From: Paraflavitalea pollutisoli
Lineage (GTDB): Bacteria > Bacteroidota > Bacteroidia > Chitinophagales > Chitinophagaceae
Direction: 5' to 3'
Assembly (NCBI RefSeq): GCF_029360705.1
Contig: NZ_JARKMX010000008.1
Span: forward strand, 2,596,202-2,660,201
DNA length: 64,000 bases
Below the pieces are notes generated by a model, which was not told the DNA's origin, did not search any database, and saw only the letters and a program-made list of their open reading frames with translations. This document shows, in pieces, positions 42,400 to 51,218 of the stretch. The position numbers were made by a program, and so were the translations under genes. The first letter of the stretch is position 1, and each line of letters starts with the position of its first letter.

Positions 42400-43551
42400 C
42401 TATTTTTTCTTCCCCCACCGTTGTTTTACATACGCATAGGCTTTACGCTCGTCAGCGTCCAATGGAATGGCCGTCTTCAGGTATTGCGTGTAATATTTGC
42501 GGGCCAATGCTTCGTTCTTTAAAGACACTTCACAGATGCGTCCGCAATTATACAAAGCCAGCGGACTTTTATACAGATAGTACGCCGTGTCATACGCCGC
42601 TACTGCTTTCTTGAACTGCTTCGTAGCTTCAAAGTTTTCGCCATAGGCGAAGTAATACATTTCGCCGGTTTTGGAGATGGCTTTCTCCAGGCAGGCATCC
42701 AGCAACTCATTGCTGCGGTCATACTGCTTCAATTTCGCAAAAGACTTGGCCGCATAATAATACACCGCTTCCACTTCGATACCTGCCCGCATTACATATT
42801 CACATACACGCACACTTTCTTCATATCGTTGCAGGTTGTAATAAGAAAGGATCAACTTGTTGATGGGTCCCAGGTTGAGCTCAGACAAACGGATCAAGGC
42901 CTCTCCCGGTTTGAGTACAGCGTTGTAATCTTTGTTTTCATACGCACTGCGCACCCGCGACCGCAATACCGACATATTATTGGAATCACGCGTAAGCCCT
43001 ACCTCCAGCAAGCTATCCGCTTGCGCATAATCCTTTACATCGATCAACACTTCCGCCAGGGCCACCAGGTTCCGAAAGTCGCCCGGGGCCAACGCATAGG
43101 CATTGTGCAGGTACACCAATGCTGTATCCTTTCCTTTTTTGCGGCTAAACAACTCACCCAGCCCACGGTGGTAATTGGCTACCCGTGGCTGCAGTCGAAT
43201 GAGCCGGGCATAATACTCCATCGCCAGGTCCGGTTCACGGTTATAGAAGATGGTAGCGAGGTAATGATTGGCCGTTACATTGAGTGAGTCGTTGGAGAAC
43301 ATTTTGAGGTAAACGGTCTTCGCATCCCGTACATTGTCATTCATGTAATACGCATACCCCAGGTAACGCAACGCCGCCTGGTTGGTAGAATCGGCCTCCA
43401 CCAGGGGCTGCAGGTATTGGATCGCTTCGTCAAACTGCTGTTCCTGGAAATAGTCCTGCACCTTGTTCTTATCGATGGCCGTAGATTGGGCGCTGGCAAA
43501 TGACTGACACAGGAGAATACTACCTGCAGTTAGTAGTGTACTGATCTTCAT
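42400..43551 (-). CDS. Secreted tetratricopeptide-repeat protein
   Basis: Encodes 383 residues from the ATG at 43551; the frame to 43677 is not coding-like. Signal peptide MKISTLLTAGSILLCQSFASAQ, then eight to nine TPR units over residues 30-360 (for example AALRYLGYAYYMNDNVRDAKTVYLKMF and ALALYNCGRICEVSLKNEALARKYY). It is probably a periplasmic scaffold. It is divergent from the thiamine-regulated operon across 158 bp. Confidence 0.85.
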   Translation of the reverse strand: MKISTLLTAGSILLCQSFASAQSTAIDKNKVQDYFQEQQFDEAIQYLQPLVEADSTNQAALRYLGYAYYMNDNVRDAKTVYLKMFSNDSLNVTANHYLATIFYNREPDLAMEYYARLIRLQPRVANYHRGLGELFSRKKGKDTALVYLHNAYALAPGDFRNLVALAEVLIDVKDYAQADSLLEVGLTRDSNNMSVLRSRVRSAYENKDYNAVLKPGEALIRLSELNLGPINKLILSYYNLQRYEESVRVCEYVMRAGIEVEAVYYYAAKSFAKLKQYDRSNELLDACLEKAISKTGEMYYFAYGENFEATKQFKKAVAAYDTAYYLYKSPLALYNCGRICEVSLKNEALARKYYTQYLKTAIPLDADERKAYAYVKQRWGKKK

Positions 43552-43691
43552 GGTTGAGCTGGTTTTTGCTGATTGCACGGGCCACCACCCAGCCGCCGTG
43601 GCCCAGGTGCACCCGGTTGCTGAGATGCAGCACTGAGTTTTTTCCATACAAGCGGGCCTATTTTTTTCGGGCCGCACCGGATCGAATGATT

Positions 43692-43699
43692 TATCTTTG
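43692..43699 (+). promoter_or_regulatory. -7 promoter element of the TPP-riboswitch operon
   Basis: TATCTTTG, an exact TAnnTTTG match, about 10 bp before the first base of the riboswitch aptamer. Confidence 0.65.
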
Positions 43700-43708
43700 C
43701 GGCTTACA

Positions 43709-43840
43709 ACTCAAGGGGTGCCTTGTGCCGCCACAACGCGACACTGACAAACAGGCTGAGATTATACCCATTGAAAGCAGCAAACTTGTCAACAGCAACT
43801 GCTTTCAAACACCTGATCCGGATAATACCGGCGTAGGGAC
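43709..43840 (+). promoter_or_regulatory. TPP (THI element) riboswitch
   Basis: All conserved blocks are present in order: GGGGTGCC (43715-43722), CTGAGATTATACCC (43756-43769, pyrimidine-sensing arm), a variable hairpin, then ACCTGATCCGGATAATACC (43811-43829) and GGCGTAGGGA (43830-43839, pyrophosphate arm). It senses thiamine pyrophosphate and represses the downstream transporter operon. About 80 nt separate it from the ATG at 43921; a small GCAGG/CCTGC hairpin there may be part of the expression platform. Confidence 0.95.
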
Positions 43841-43920
43841 GAGGAATAATACTTTTCCGGCGCAGGTCGCCTGCTGCTTCCTTTGGGCTTGTACTTCATC
43901 AGCTTAATTGTATTTAACGT

Positions 43921-44553
43921 ATGGATGTTTCTGCATGGTTCTCGCTGTTGGGCGAGCAATTGGCCACTCAGCCCTTTATTCAATGGGTGGCGCTGGGCCT
44001 GGGGGTATCGGAAGTATTGTTTGCCCGCGCCAACAAGATCTGGCTTTACCCTACCGGCATTGCCGCTACCGGATTGTCGATCTTTATCCTGTTTGAGGCG
44101 GGATTGTATGCCGAGTGTTTATTAAACCTATATTACATCGTGATGAGCGTGTACGGCTGGTGGTACTGGATCAAAAAGAAGAACGAGCCGCCTGTGCCCA
44201 TTACCCGCAGCAACCGGCAGGATTGGATCACGGTGTTGCTGATCGTTGTAGTTGGTTTTGCGGTACTGGCCTGGTGCCTGCACCAGTTTACGCCTTCTAC
44301 AGTACCCTACTGGGATGCCTGGGTAAGCGCTACCGCCTGGGCTGGTATGTGGTTACTGGCCAAGAGAAAGATTGAGAACTGGATCCTGCTGAATATATCC
44401 AACGCTTTCGCGATACCATTACTGCTGCACAAAGACCTGCCTTTATATGCAGTGCTGACCTTATTCCTTTTTATCGTAGCCATTTTTGGTTACATCAAAT
44501 GGAACAAAATCCTCCAATCAGAAGAACCTTTCGACAGGTTTGCCGTCGAATAA
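43921..44553 (+). CDS. pnuT: PnuT-type thiamine transporter (PnuC family)
   Basis: Encodes 210 residues, about seven membrane helices, with the PnuC-family pattern (ILLNISNAFAIPLLLHKDLPLYAVLTLFLFIVAIFGYIKW at the C-terminus and YYIVMSVYGWWYWIKK in the middle). PnuC homologues under a TPP riboswitch carry thiamine and are called PnuT; in the absence of the riboswitch nicotinamide riboside would be the default. The riboswitch makes thiamine the likely substrate. A 6-bp gap separates it from the next gene. Confidence 0.9.
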   Translation: MDVSAWFSLLGEQLATQPFIQWVALGLGVSEVLFARANKIWLYPTGIAATGLSIFILFEAGLYAECLLNLYYIVMSVYGWWYWIKKKNEPPVPITRSNRQDWITVLLIVVVGFAVLAWCLHQFTPSTVPYWDAWVSATAWAGMWLLAKRKIENWILLNISNAFAIPLLLHKDLPLYAVLTLFLFIVAIFGYIKWNKILQSEEPFDRFAVE

Positions 44554-44559
44554 TGAACT

Positions 44560-45678
44560 ATGGGTGCTTTGTCAACGATTCATCATCCTTCGGACGTGAT
44601 CGATCCGGTCCTGTACAGTACGTTGAGAGAATATGCGGCCGATGCAGAACTGATCGGTCGCCTGCATGATGAGCAATTACACATCATCTACCAGCAAAAA
44701 TGGTTCAACCTGTTTGTGCCGCAACAATATGGTGGGCTCGGCCTCTCGCTGCCCGAAGCCCTGCGCATTGAAGAGGCGCTGGCCTGGACGGATGGCAGTG
44801 TGGGCTGGACGGTCACCCTCTGCAGCGGGGCAAACTGGTTTGTAGGTTTCCTGGCACCATCTGCGGCAGCTTCGCTTTATGGCAACCGCAAGGTATGCCT
44901 GGCTGGCAGTGGCAAACCTTCTGGCATTGCCCAGGTCACCGATTCGGGCTACCTGGTCAATGGTCAGTGGAACTATGCCACCGGGGCCTTACACGCCACT
45001 GCGTATACCACTAATTGCCTCATCCAAAAGAATGGTGAGCAGTTGCTCGACGCCAATGGCCACCCACTCTACAAATCGTTTTGGTTTTACCCCAGCGAAG
45101 TAACCATCCACAAGAACTGGCATACGATCGGCATGATCGCCACTTCCAGCACCGGCTTCTCCATCAAAGATGTACATGTTCCCTTCGAGCGCAGCTTTGT
45201 GCTGGAGCCCGGCAAGGCCGTATTGCCCGATCCCGTATTCCATTTCCCCTTCCTGCAGTTTGCCGAAGTAACGCTGGCCGTGAATTTTGCCGGTATGGCT
45301 GCACGCTTTCTCGACCTGACGCAAGATATTTTTGAAGAAAGACAAAAGCATCCAAATACACGGCAGGAAGTAGCGCCCCCCTTCGAGTCGATGCTGCGGC
45401 AAGCGCAACGGCTACTCCGCGACGCCCGGAAACGTTTTTACCAAGCGGTCGACCAATCCTGGCAATCGATGGTATCGTCGCAGTCCGTATCCGACGAATT
45501 GCTGCAGGCGATGAGCACGACCAGCCGGGCGTTGGCTGCCATCTCCCGCGAGCAAGTGGATGGTTTGTATCCCTATTGCGGCATGGCAGCGGCCGATCCA
45601 TCCACACCTATCAACCGGGTATGGCGCGATCTGCATACCGCTTCACAACATGCCTTGCTCAACTATCCGCTGGAGTAA
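44560..45678 (+). CDS. Acyl-CoA dehydrogenase-fold flavoprotein (monooxygenase-like)
   Basis: Encodes 372 residues. The N-terminal helical domain (FVPQQYGGLGLSLPEALRIEEALAWTDGSVGWTVTLCSG), the beta domain (YLVNGQWNYATGALHAT) and the C-terminal helical domain ending INRVWRDLHTASQHALLNYP fit the group-D flavin monooxygenase/acyl-CoA-dehydrogenase fold (HpaB/DszC-like), where the RDLHTASQH motif is at the flavin site. The catalytic Glu of acyl-CoA dehydrogenases is not apparent. It follows the thiamine transporter by 6 bp and so is TPP-regulated, which suggests use on thiamine-related compounds. Confidence 0.82.
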   Translation: MGALSTIHHPSDVIDPVLYSTLREYAADAELIGRLHDEQLHIIYQQKWFNLFVPQQYGGLGLSLPEALRIEEALAWTDGSVGWTVTLCSGANWFVGFLAPSAAASLYGNRKVCLAGSGKPSGIAQVTDSGYLVNGQWNYATGALHATAYTTNCLIQKNGEQLLDANGHPLYKSFWFYPSEVTIHKNWHTIGMIATSSTGFSIKDVHVPFERSFVLEPGKAVLPDPVFHFPFLQFAEVTLAVNFAGMAARFLDLTQDIFEERQKHPNTRQEVAPPFESMLRQAQRLLRDARKRFYQAVDQSWQSMVSSQSVSDELLQAMSTTSRALAAISREQVDGLYPYCGMAAADPSTPINRVWRDLHTASQHALLNYPLE

Positions 45679-45696
45679 GTGCTGGGTGTTATCTAC

Positions 45697-46629
45697 TTAG
45701 GGGCGGGCACGACCCGCAGATGGCCCATTGGGCAATTTTAGCTTATTGTCTTCGCGGTATTGCTTCAGCACTGCTCCTGCTTCTTTGGGGCGATCGGTGC
45801 TCAGGATATCGGCCCCATTGCTGATGTACTCCGCGTACATTTTATCGCCACGCGCAGTAGCCTGGCGGTCGAGGTTGCCCATGGTACCGAGAATACACTG
45901 GATCTTGCGACCATGCAACAAGTTGTACAGGCTCGAGTCGGGCTGCGATACACCTACAAAGGCGACCATCTTTTCATCGGGTATCCCTTTATCGTGGAGG
46001 CGTTGCAACTCCTGTGCATTCCGAATGGTGACAGATAATAGCAGGTCGGGGGCCAGCTTGTGGACTTCGTCGGCCTGATCGGCGTTGTACGTAATGATGA
46101 CATTGCCCGCCTCTGCTTTGGCACGGCGCACTGCGTCGATCACGCGGGCGAAAGGCACGCCCCGTTTTACATCGAGCGTATAGATCACTTTGCCCCTGCC
46201 CCAGTTCAGCACCTCATCGAGTGATGGAATTCGAAAGGCAGTAAGATTCCCTTCATTGTCTTTCAGGTACAGTTGCTTTAATTCTTCCCAGGTATAGTCT
46301 TCCACTTTGCCTTTACCGGTAGTGGTACGGTCGAGGGTATTGTCGTGCATCATCATCAACACCGAGTCTTTACTCAACGCGATATCACATTCTACGATCA
46401 GCGGCTGATCGTTGAGGCTGTTGCTGAAGGTTTCAACAGCATTCTCCGGAAACCCTTTGGCCGGGCCACCGCGGTGTGCGCTAACCAGTGGTACCCTTGA
46501 TGGGCTATACGACAAAAACCGCTGTAGCTCTGCCACATTGCGGAAGGAAAGATAGTTGGCCGACTGTTGTGCACCTGCCCCCAGGGAGCATGCCAACAAC
46601 AGCAGCCAGGTAGATAATTGTCTTTTCAT
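45697..46629 (-). CDS. Glycerophosphodiester phosphodiesterase
   Basis: Encodes 310 residues with a signal peptide (MKRQLSTWLLLLACSLGAGAQ). The GDPD TIM-barrel is marked by SAHRGGPAKGFPENAVETF (catalytic His-Arg and Glu-Asn), VECDIALSKDSVLMMMHDNTLDRTTTGKG and the C-terminal GADILSTDRP. It hydrolyses glycerophosphodiesters in the periplasm, releasing glycerol-3-phosphate. It lies downstream of the GH43 gene behind a hairpin. Confidence 0.92.
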   Translation of the reverse strand: MKRQLSTWLLLLACSLGAGAQQSANYLSFRNVAELQRFLSYSPSRVPLVSAHRGGPAKGFPENAVETFSNSLNDQPLIVECDIALSKDSVLMMMHDNTLDRTTTGKGKVEDYTWEELKQLYLKDNEGNLTAFRIPSLDEVLNWGRGKVIYTLDVKRGVPFARVIDAVRRAKAEAGNVIITYNADQADEVHKLAPDLLLSVTIRNAQELQRLHDKGIPDEKMVAFVGVSQPDSSLYNLLHGRKIQCILGTMGNLDRQATARGDKMYAEYISNGADILSTDRPKEAGAVLKQYREDNKLKLPNGPSAGRARP

Positions 46630-46633
46630 ACTA

Positions 46634-46674
46634 AAATATACAACGACCTGGCTGATCGCTCAAACAGGTCGTTG
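46634..46674 (-). terminator. Probable terminator of the GH130-GH43 operon
   Basis: Perfect 10-bp inverted repeat CAACGACCTG/CAGGTCGTTG (46641-46650, 46665-46674) with a 14-nt loop followed on the minus strand by TATATTTTAG, between the GH43 stop and the phosphodiesterase start. Confidence 0.5.
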
Positions 46675-46777
46675 GGGTGATTAAGATAACTTTTTGCTGT
46701 AGGTATTGGTAGAGGCCGGATTCAGCGATTTTACTCATACGTAACAATAAGACGCCATATGACGGATGAACCTGCTC

Positions 46778-48352
46778 TCAATCCTGGTAAACTAGGCTGA
46801 AATCAGCAAATACGGCCGGTTCCGTAGCATTGCCGCGCTGCAAGAGACCCGGCCGGGGGCTTCTGTCCCAGGGTGGCAGGTGGCGACCATCGTAATACGA
46901 TTGATTGCTGGCACTGAGTTCCTGCCAGTCGCCGGGTTTGAGGCTGTAGTAAAAGCGAACCTGGTAGCCGTTTTCCACCTTCATACGCAGCTGGATAGTG
47001 GCCTGGAGTACATTGGCCTGGGCCAGTATTGTACGCTTGTTGTCTTTGGTTTCCCATACCTGAACCGTATCACCGGCGATCCCGATGCCGACCGCCTGGT
47101 TAGCATCGCCATAAAGCGTGAGACCTTTCAAGGCAGCATTCTTATTGATCACCTGGGTGGTCATTTCGTAGTTGCCGGATACCGGGCGAACGGTCAGCGC
47201 GGTGCCGGTGACATTATCGGCGGTGGGCTTGCCAGACAGGTATAGGCTGCCTTTTTTGATGGTAGTGGCGGGAACCGTATGCCTGAAATCCCACTGCCAG
47301 TACAGGGGCAGTTTACTGCCTTTGAATTCATCCCGCACATCGCGACCGATGGTTTGTGCCTTCGCTGCCGCAGGGAGTGCGTTTGTCACGGAGGGGGAAT
47401 TGCCCTGGTTGAAGAAGGGCCAGCCTGTGTATTCCTTCCATTTCAGCACATCAAGCATTCCTTGCCGCCCTGTAAATACATTGTCTTTTTGGCTGAAGGC
47501 ATGGTAGAGGTAGTACCACGTATCGGGGGCCGTTTGTACGAAGGTGCCATGACCGGGGCATTTCCAGGTATCATTTTGGGTAAGTATAGGATTGCCTTCG
47601 AAGTTGGTATAAGGTCCTTCGATCTTCTCTGCGCGGGCTACCCGCACATTATAACTACAACCTACTCCACAGCAGCCACCGGCAGAATAAAAGAGGTAAT
47701 AGTGATTATTCCATTTCAGGTGCACCTGCCCTTCCATGCCTTTTCGGTCGTCATCGCGCAGCAGGGTAAAATAGTCGCCGTCACGCTTCAGGCCATCGGG
47801 CGTGAGTTTGCAACCTAGTATTTCAATCGGGCGCTTATCGAGGCCATAAGCCTTGAAGGTCATGTACAGCGTACCCTTGTCATTGAGAATATAGGCATCG
47901 ATGGCTTCCTTGCCATGCTCGATGATGATACCGTGATCGGTGAATCCTTTCAAAGGATCTTTGGTTGTAGCCACCGCGATGAACGACTGGTTATCAGACT
48001 TTCTACGGGCTACATAGTATACATAGAAAGTATTGTTGTGGTAGTACAACTCCGGCGCCCAGAAGGAAGCCGAAGCCCACTCGGGTGTTTTGTTGAATAC
48101 ATAACCTACCTGTTTCCAGTTGACGAGGTCTTTGGACGTGAAGAGCGGAAAATGCGGCGCCCACTCCGAAGACGTGCCCGTGGCATAATAGGTATCGCCG
48201 ACCTTGATAACGGAGGGATCGGCAAAATCGCCGGGGATCACGGCATTGGCATAGGTAGTCATGGCAGGTGACTTGGCAGGTTGCGCCACGGTAGCCAAAC
48301 TCATGAACGAGGCCACGAGAATGGCAGTTATATGAATAATAGCTTTTGTCAT
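46778..48352 (-). CDS. Glycoside hydrolase family 43
   Basis: Encodes 524 residues with a signal peptide. The five-bladed beta-propeller of GH43 starts with DFADPSVIKVGDTYYATGTS (catalytic Asp in DPSVI) and continues with FWAPELYYHNNTFYVYYVARRK and CPGHGTFVQT; a C-terminal beta-sandwich with YNSL-type concanavalin fold (about 340-520) is present. GH43 enzymes are mostly arabinan/xylan-active. It overlaps the GH130 gene by 4 bp, so the two act together. Confidence 0.9.
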   Translation of the reverse strand: MTKAIIHITAILVASFMSLATVAQPAKSPAMTTYANAVIPGDFADPSVIKVGDTYYATGTSSEWAPHFPLFTSKDLVNWKQVGYVFNKTPEWASASFWAPELYYHNNTFYVYYVARRKSDNQSFIAVATTKDPLKGFTDHGIIIEHGKEAIDAYILNDKGTLYMTFKAYGLDKRPIEILGCKLTPDGLKRDGDYFTLLRDDDRKGMEGQVHLKWNNHYYLFYSAGGCCGVGCSYNVRVARAEKIEGPYTNFEGNPILTQNDTWKCPGHGTFVQTAPDTWYYLYHAFSQKDNVFTGRQGMLDVLKWKEYTGWPFFNQGNSPSVTNALPAAAKAQTIGRDVRDEFKGSKLPLYWQWDFRHTVPATTIKKGSLYLSGKPTADNVTGTALTVRPVSGNYEMTTQVINKNAALKGLTLYGDANQAVGIGIAGDTVQVWETKDNKRTILAQANVLQATIQLRMKVENGYQVRFYYSLKPGDWQELSASNQSYYDGRHLPPWDRSPRPGLLQRGNATEPAVFADFSLVYQD

Positions 48353-49473
48353 TTTACGGATTGTTTGGGGTCATATACAGCGACTGCCACGCGTGAATCG
48401 GCGCAGCCGTAATACAGGAACCATTGCTTTTTATAATATACCAGTCCCTCAATGAACACGGTACCGGAAGGGTACTGCCCACTTTTTTCGAAAGGCTCCG
48501 AAGGTATGAGGAAAGGTTTATCGAGGCGGGCCTTTACGGTGAAGGGATCTTTGGCATCGAGCAATACCTGCCCGGCACAATACGAATTGGGGGTATAAGC
48601 CGGGTCCGATTTCTCACCTCTACCGTTCTTACCATTGTACAGTAGGATGATGCCCTCTTTGGTCAATACGGCGGGCGGACCACATTCGGTGAGGTCGCTG
48701 TCGAAATAACCCCTTCTTGTTTTGATCACCGGCTTCAGGTTGCCCCCTTCATCCACCACTGGCGTCCAGTTGATAAGATCATCGGAGGTGGCCATATTCA
48801 CCTGGTACTCGCCCCAGAAGATCTGGTATTTGCCATTGAGTTTGGTGATCACAAGACGTCCGTTCTTCAGCGTGGTCAGCAGGGAGGCCGATTTGCTGGG
48901 CACATCGAAATATTTACCCCCATACTTCTTGAAGGCAGGACCATGCTTGGTCCAGTTGACGAGATCGCGGGAGGTGGCAACACCAATACGCGGCACCTTG
49001 CGGTTCCACTGCGTATACAGCATCACGTACAATCCATCTTCCGTCACCGCGATGCGGGGATCCTCGCAACCGCCGGGCCATTCAAATTCTTTCTGGCTAT
49101 CATCGGCGGGATATAATACCGGTGTGGGCCGGCGGGTAAAGTGCAGTCCATCGGCCGTAGCGGCGAGGCCAAGCCTGGAGGTGCGGAAACCGATGCCGAT
49201 GCCGTATTTATCTTCTGCACGGTACAGCACATACAGGCTATCACCTTTGGCGATGGCGGCAGGATTGAAGGTATCATTGGATTCCCAATCGACGGGCTTG
49301 CCGTTCATGGGGCAGTTGAATCGACTGTTGCTATCGGGAGCGATGACGGGATTTACGTTTTGTGGCCGCACGAAAGGCCCCAGGGGCCAGGTGGGTTGTT
49401 GCGCCTGCACGGCGGTCAATGTGATCAGAGCGGCAGCCAGGCATACTATTCTTTGAACAACGGGCAATCGCAT
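48349..49473 (-). CDS. GH130-family glycosidase/phosphorylase-like
   Basis: Encodes 374 residues with a signal peptide (RIVCLAAALITLTAVQAQ). The GH130 pattern NPVIAPDSNSRF...FNPAAIAKGDSLYVLYRAED...WPGGCEDPRIAVTEDGLYVMLYTQ is present, with the catalytic Asp expected in CEDPR. The family includes mannoside phosphorylases and hydrolases, so either activity is possible; the signal peptide makes hydrolysis in the periplasm more likely. It is translationally coupled (ATGA) to the GH43 gene. Confidence 0.9.
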   Translation of the reverse strand: MRLPVVQRIVCLAAALITLTAVQAQQPTWPLGPFVRPQNVNPVIAPDSNSRFNCPMNGKPVDWESNDTFNPAAIAKGDSLYVLYRAEDKYGIGIGFRTSRLGLAATADGLHFTRRPTPVLYPADDSQKEFEWPGGCEDPRIAVTEDGLYVMLYTQWNRKVPRIGVATSRDLVNWTKHGPAFKKYGGKYFDVPSKSASLLTTLKNGRLVITKLNGKYQIFWGEYQVNMATSDDLINWTPVVDEGGNLKPVIKTRRGYFDSDLTECGPPAVLTKEGIILLYNGKNGRGEKSDPAYTPNSYCAGQVLLDAKDPFTVKARLDKPFLIPSEPFEKSGQYPSGTVFIEGLVYYKKQWFLYYGCADSRVAVAVYDPKQSVK

Positions 49474-49556
49474 AGCAAGGTTTTGTGTGGCAGGAATGAG
49501 TTGCGGCCCAAAATAACATATTTAACCGATTGAATGGCAAGGTTTGGGTGACGATG

Positions 49557-49570
49557 CTGATTAAAATCAG
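49557..49570 (+). promoter_or_regulatory. FNR-like palindrome upstream of the 49627 gene
   Basis: CTGAT-taaa-ATCAG, perfectly palindromic. Its centre is 52.5 bp upstream of TAGTTTTG (49616-49623), an exact TAnnTTTG element. The same layout precedes ccoI, ccoS and the universal stress gene. Confidence 0.7.
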
Positions 49571-49626
49571 GGACTGGGGATGCGCAGGTCATGTAAGCCG
49601 GGAAAAAGGAGGGGTAGTTTTGGGGT

Positions 49627-50016
49627 ATGACACTTCATATCCACCAGGAGCGGCTGATCAGCGATATCCAACAAGAGTTCAATGACTGCTACCCTTTTTT
49701 AAAGATTGAACTGTTTGGTACTCCGTTGAAATACCAGCATACGGCGCCATTGGGTAGTAAATTACCGCGTCAATTGCCGTTAAAATCATTCGCCCAACAA
49801 GTGCCCGAAGGCAAGATCCAGGTGGAGGAAACGATGAGTGTACATCAACTGGAAGAATTGTTTCAGGCGGTGTTTGGTCTCAACCTGCAGGTATTCCGCA
49901 AGAGCGGCAACCTGTGGCTGGAAACGACGGTGACCGATAGCTGGACACTGAAGCAGCAGAATGAATATGGCCGGGAGCTGGAAGAAGTGCGCATGGCGGG
50001 CGGACGGGGGCGCTAA
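49627..50016 (+). CDS. Conserved hypothetical, likely microaerobic regulon
   Basis: Encodes 129 residues, soluble, with alpha/beta pattern: an N-terminal helix plus strands (ISDIQQEFNDCYPFLKIELFG), then EETMSVHQLEELFQAVFGLNLQVFRKSGNLWLETT. No family recognised with confidence. The -7 element lies only 3 bp before its ATG, which implies a leaderless or near-leaderless transcript. It is convergent with the hybrid regulator gene (stops overlap by 4 bp), and its FNR-like site links it to respiration genes. Confidence 0.75.
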   Translation: MTLHIHQERLISDIQQEFNDCYPFLKIELFGTPLKYQHTAPLGSKLPRQLPLKSFAQQVPEGKIQVEETMSVHQLEELFQAVFGLNLQVFRKSGNLWLETTVTDSWTLKQQNEYGRELEEVRMAGGRGR

Positions 50017-51071
50017 TACAGTAAGTTCTTCAACTTCTCCATATCGGCAATACTGATCTTGCCGTCTTTGATCGCGATGAGCTTCTCTGCTTTGAAGTCG
50101 CTGAGTGTACGGATCAGTGATTCGGTGGCCGTACCTACATAATGCGCAATGTCTTCGCGGGATATATTGATGGCCGCTTTTTCGCCATTTTCTTTGTTGA
50201 ATTTGAGGTGGATATCTATCAATGCCTTTGCTACCCGCTTACGCAATGATCCATAAGCCAAGCTCAGCAAACGTTCTTCTTTGTCCTGCACATTCTGAGC
50301 GATGAGCTTGATGAAGCGGCTGGCGATATTGATATCGTTGTACACCGATTGCAGGAATTCTTCTTTCGGGATCTGTACCACTTCTGCTTCTTCCAGTACC
50401 TCTGCCGTATCCTCATACGATTTATTCTCCAGCAAGGGCAGATAGCCAATAAAATCACCTACGGCATAGAGATTCGTGATGTATTCCTTACCATCCTCAT
50501 GCTGCCGCACCGCCTTCACCTTGCCACTCTTCAGGTAAAACAGGTATTTGGGGCGCTTGCCTTCCGCATACAGCGTAGTTTTCTTCGCCAGGTCGAGGGT
50601 TTCGTAGTTGTCGAGCTGCATATTGATCAGTCCGCTGCTGCTGAGGTCGGTGATCATGGCGGAGGCGCCTTTCTCATCGGAAGTATATTTCCGCTGCAGC
50701 ACATCCGACTTCTTCAGCCTGATCTCGATGGCATTGAGCAATTCGATATCATCGAAAGGTTTGGTGATATAGTCATCGGCGCCCATTTCCATGCCTTTGC
50801 GGAAATCGCCCCGTTCGGTTTTGGCAGTCAGGAAGATAAAGGGAATATGTTCTGTATCGGCATTTTTACGCAGGAGGTGCAACACGCCGTACCCATCGAG
50901 TTCGGGCATCATGATGTCGCAAACGATGAGGTCGGGCTTTTCGCGCATGGCCGTCTCCACCCCTCTTTTACCGTTGGGCGCCGTGAGTGTACGATACCCT
51001 GCGAGGGATAAGATCTCGGCAATATTCTCTCTGATATCGTCATGGTCGTCTATGATCAGCAGGGTATACAT
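50013..51071 (-). CDS. Response regulator-Crp/Fnr hybrid transcription factor
   Basis: Encodes 352 residues from the ATG at 51071 (frame open to 51260 but noncoding-like). Order: CheY-type receiver (1-120) with phospho-acceptor Asp52 (VCDIMMP), cNMP-binding-type beta-roll (about 150-260), dimer helix and a Crp-type HTH (INISREDIAHYVGTATESLIRTLSDFKAE), whose recognition helix keeps the Glu and Arg that read TGA/TCA in Crp and FNR. It is divergent from ccoI across a 147-bp region containing an FNR-like site. A receiver fused to a Crp module suggests control by a histidine kinase rather than by Fe-S chemistry; the PAS kinase at 60463 is a candidate. Confidence 0.9.
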   Translation of the reverse strand: MYTLLIIDDHDDIRENIAEILSLAGYRTLTAPNGKRGVETAMREKPDLIVCDIMMPELDGYGVLHLLRKNADTEHIPFIFLTAKTERGDFRKGMEMGADDYITKPFDDIELLNAIEIRLKKSDVLQRKYTSDEKGASAMITDLSSSGLINMQLDNYETLDLAKKTTLYAEGKRPKYLFYLKSGKVKAVRQHEDGKEYITNLYAVGDFIGYLPLLENKSYEDTAEVLEEAEVVQIPKEEFLQSVYNDINIASRFIKLIAQNVQDKEERLLSLAYGSLRKRVAKALIDIHLKFNKENGEKAAINISREDIAHYVGTATESLIRTLSDFKAEKLIAIKDGKISIADMEKLKNLLY

Positions 51072-51131
51072 GGGCGATCTGTTTGTTTTCGTGCACAATA
51101 GTAATGACTTTCTGGAATAAACTGCGCTGTT

Positions 51132-51145
51132 TTGATGAGAATCAG
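51132..51145 (+). promoter_or_regulatory. FNR-like palindrome upstream of ccoI
   Basis: TTGAT-gaga-ATCAG, 9 of 10 matches to TTGAT-N4-ATCAA, between the divergent hybrid regulator and ccoI genes. Its centre is 51.5 bp upstream of TACTTTAG (51190-51197), one mismatch from TAnnTTTG. Confidence 0.7.
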
Positions 51146-51218
51146 CCTTTGTGCTGATGTAGGTCACCATGCCGCAACGCCCTGGCCGGTACTTTAGCTC
51201 GTCTATTTTATCGTTTGT

